A DNA stretch of 5,527 bases. It comes from an uncultured Fimbriimonadales bacterium. Its GTDB lineage: Bacteria > Armatimonadota > Fimbriimonadia > Fimbriimonadales > GBS-DC. Below are positions 4,425-5,527 of this stretch, one piece after another; position 1 is the stretch's first letter; the number at the start of each line of letters is the position of its first letter. The stretch is taken from NCBI GenBank assembly GCA_937934465.1, contig CALGZO010000183.1, positions 1 through 5,527 on the forward strand, written 5' to 3'. The notes below the pieces were generated by a model. It had not been told where the DNA came from. It ran no database searches and saw nothing but the letters and a program-made list of their open reading frames with translations. The position numbers and the translations under genes were made by a program.

Positions 4425-5527
4425 ATGATACCGAATCGTTGGACGATTCCGTTTGTGTTAGCCGTCACAGTTTTTGTGCATTATCTGGATCGGAATAACT
4501 TGGCGATTGTCCTGCCCCAGATTGCACAAGAGTTTGGCTGGAGCGACAAGCAAATGGGTCAGTACGGGCAGTATCTTTTGGGGGCGTTCTACCTCACCTT
4601 CGGCGTCGCCCAGATTCTGCTTAGCCCCATAGCGGAGCGGTTCGGCGTGAAGCGCAGTTTGATGCTCTCTATTGTGGGATTCTCGGTCTGCACGATGCTG
4701 TTTTATCCGCTGGGCGGTTCGCTGGGCGCACTGATTGCGTTGCGATTGTTGCTGGGCGCGGCGGAGAGCGTGCATATGCCGATGAACAGCGCGTTGGTCG
4801 GTCGCTGGTTCCCCCCTCACGAACGCGGTCGGGCGAACTCGATTTATGTGGCTGGGATACTGGTCGCGTTGGCGGTTGCGCCGTTGCTGATTGTGCCGAT
4901 TGCCGAGCGATTGGGCTGGCGCGCGGCGTTTCTGATACTGGGCGTAGCGGGGCTGGCGGTGAGTTTGCCGTTGGTAGCGCGCTATGTTCACGACGCGCCT
5001 GCCTCACAGTCGCCACGCGCCGCTGATGGCGCGGTTGCTCGCCATCAGCGTGACGGGAATACTCGCGCGGCGCGGAAGCGGCTTTGGCTCTATATCGCGG
5101 CGGGGGCGTGCAACGCCTTCTGCGTGTTCGGCATCCTGAACTGGTTGCCAAGCTACTTGAACCGCACGCGCGGAATCGAGTTCGGCGCGCTCAGCCTGCC
5201 GCTGTTCAGCGTGTTTCTGGCGGGGATTGTGGGCGTGCTGCTGTGGGCGACGCTGGGCGACCGCACGGGCAGGCGGATGCTGATGGCGAGCGTGGGGCTA
5301 TTGCTGGCGAGCGGATGCGTGCTGCTGACGGCATATGCGTCGTCCAATACGCTCGCCATCGCGCTACTGGCATTGGGCGTGTTCTTCCAAAGCAGCTACA
5401 ACGCGCAGGAGTTCGCTACCCTGCAGCAGATGGCGCACCCAACGCGCGTGGGCGCACTCACAGGGCTATATAACGGAACGACCGTGCTGGTAGGCGGGGT
5501 GGGCGGCTCGCTCGTGCCAGGCGCGAT
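4425..5527 (+). CDS. MFS transporter, ACS (anion:cation symporter)-like, 3' end cut off
   Basis: An open frame of 367 codons runs off the window without a stop. It encodes an inner-membrane major facilitator carrier. Eleven hydrophobic segments can be placed: about 8-30, 45-67, 77-96, 98-118, 139-158, 165-185, 219-241, 255-275, 286-303, 307-326 and 342-363. The twelfth is beyond the edge, so perhaps 40-60 residues are missing. Family signs are YLDRNNLAIVLPQIAQEFGW (20-39) with the ACS-like DRxNL, the loop 2-3 motif SPIAERFGVKR (67-77), ALRLLLGAAES in helix 4, GRWFPPHERGRA (126-137) and the loop 8-9 motif GDRTGRR (278-284). ACS members carry organic anions such as hexuronates, glucarate or phosphorylated and vitamin acids; the substrate cannot be told here. 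The central cytoplasmic loop (188-218) is long, Ala/Arg/His-rich and contains a perfect DNA inverted repeat. The gene is divergent from the pRiA4b-like gene. Confidence 0.93.
   Translation, partial: MIPNRWTIPFVLAVTVFVHYLDRNNLAIVLPQIAQEFGWSDKQMGQYGQYLLGAFYLTFGVAQILLSPIAERFGVKRSLMLSIVGFSVCTMLFYPLGGSLGALIALRLLLGAAESVHMPMNSALVGRWFPPHERGRANSIYVAGILVALAVAPLLIVPIAERLGWRAAFLILGVAGLAVSLPLVARYVHDAPASQSPRAADGAVARHQRDGNTRAARKRLWLYIAAGACNAFCVFGILNWLPSYLNRTRGIEFGALSLPLFSVFLAGIVGVLLWATLGDRTGRRMLMASVGLLLASGCVLLTAYASSNTLAIALLALGVFFQSSYNAQEFATLQQMAHPTRVGALTGLYNGTTVLVGGVGGSLVPGA
5021..5050. repeat. Perfect 11-bp inverted repeat inside the transporter gene
   Basis: CGCTGATGGCG (5021-5031) is followed after 8 bases by its exact complement CGCCATCAGCG (5040-5050). 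It encodes part of the variable cytoplasmic loop between helices 6 and 7 (about residues 200-209). No T-run follows, so it is unlikely to be an intrinsic terminator. It may be a small palindromic element inserted in frame. Confidence 0.6.

Noticed and set aside
4283..4468. 62-residue N-terminal extension of the pRiA4b-like protein
   Set aside because: It would overlap the start of the divergent transporter. It also ignores the GGGAGG site 5 bases before the ATG at 4282 and adds no conserved sequence.
4458..4991. Open frame of 177 codons antisense to the transporter
   Set aside because: Gln/Arg/His-rich shadow of the hydrophobic MFS gene, with no domain and no ribosome site.
1..5527. CRISPR array, tRNA, rRNA, transposase or integrase
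   Set aside because: No regular repeat-spacer pattern, no cloverleaf or rRNA motif, and no transposase or recombinase frame was recognised in either strand.

Overview
The window comes from a GC-rich bacterial chromosome. Most genes look well above 60% GC; for example, 47 of 60 bases are G or C at 2881-2940. Core translation genes (gatC-gatA) and a bacterial-type MFS carrier are present, so this is host chromosome rather than phage or plasmid. The phylum cannot be fixed from this sequence. The mix of a GatCAB amidotransferase, a bacterial indoleamine 2,3-dioxygenase-like enzyme, a small secreted protein of a type I associate with Armatimonadota and cyanobacteria, and apparently leaderless promoters suggests a deep-branching lineage such as Armatimonadota. 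This assignment is tentative.

Layout. Bases 1-61 are the tail of the region downstream of gatA and hold only an imperfect dyad. Bases 62-1825 on the minus strand are a two-gene unit, gatC then gatA. The gatC stop abuts the gatA start, and the gatA Shine-Dalgarno lies inside gatC. A 68-base divergent promoter region (1826-1893) separates gatC from the plus-strand genes. These are a 126-residue secreted protein of unknown function (1894-2274) and an indoleamine 2,3-dioxygenase family heme enzyme (2334-3527). A minus-strand gene for a pRiA4b ORF-3/TnpR-like protein with zinc-binding ends (3524-4282) meets the dioxygenase gene tail to tail, with overlapping stop codons. A 142-base divergent intergenic region (4283-4424) leads to an MFS transporter of the ACS type (from 4425). 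That gene runs off the right edge with no stop.

How the genes relate. GatA and GatC are two subunits of the Glu-tRNA(Gln)/Asp-tRNA(Asn) amidotransferase; GatB is not in the window. The other genes do not form an obvious pathway. The dioxygenase would open the indole ring of tryptophan (N-formylkynurenine pathway), but no formamidase, kynureninase or NAD-synthesis gene is adjacent. The pRiA4b-like gene is visibly poorer in GC (54 of 120 bases at 3841-3960) and looks like an acquired gene set between older neighbours.

I do not see a clear new multi-gene system. The points most worth a second look are these: a dioxygenase of the IDO scaffold carrying a TDO-like distal histidine; a perfect 11-bp inverted repeat inside the cytoplasmic loop of the MFS gene; two start codons placed exactly 9 nt after a -10 box (probable leaderless mRNAs); and a hairpin that coincides with a non-conserved C-terminal tail where two convergent genes overlap.
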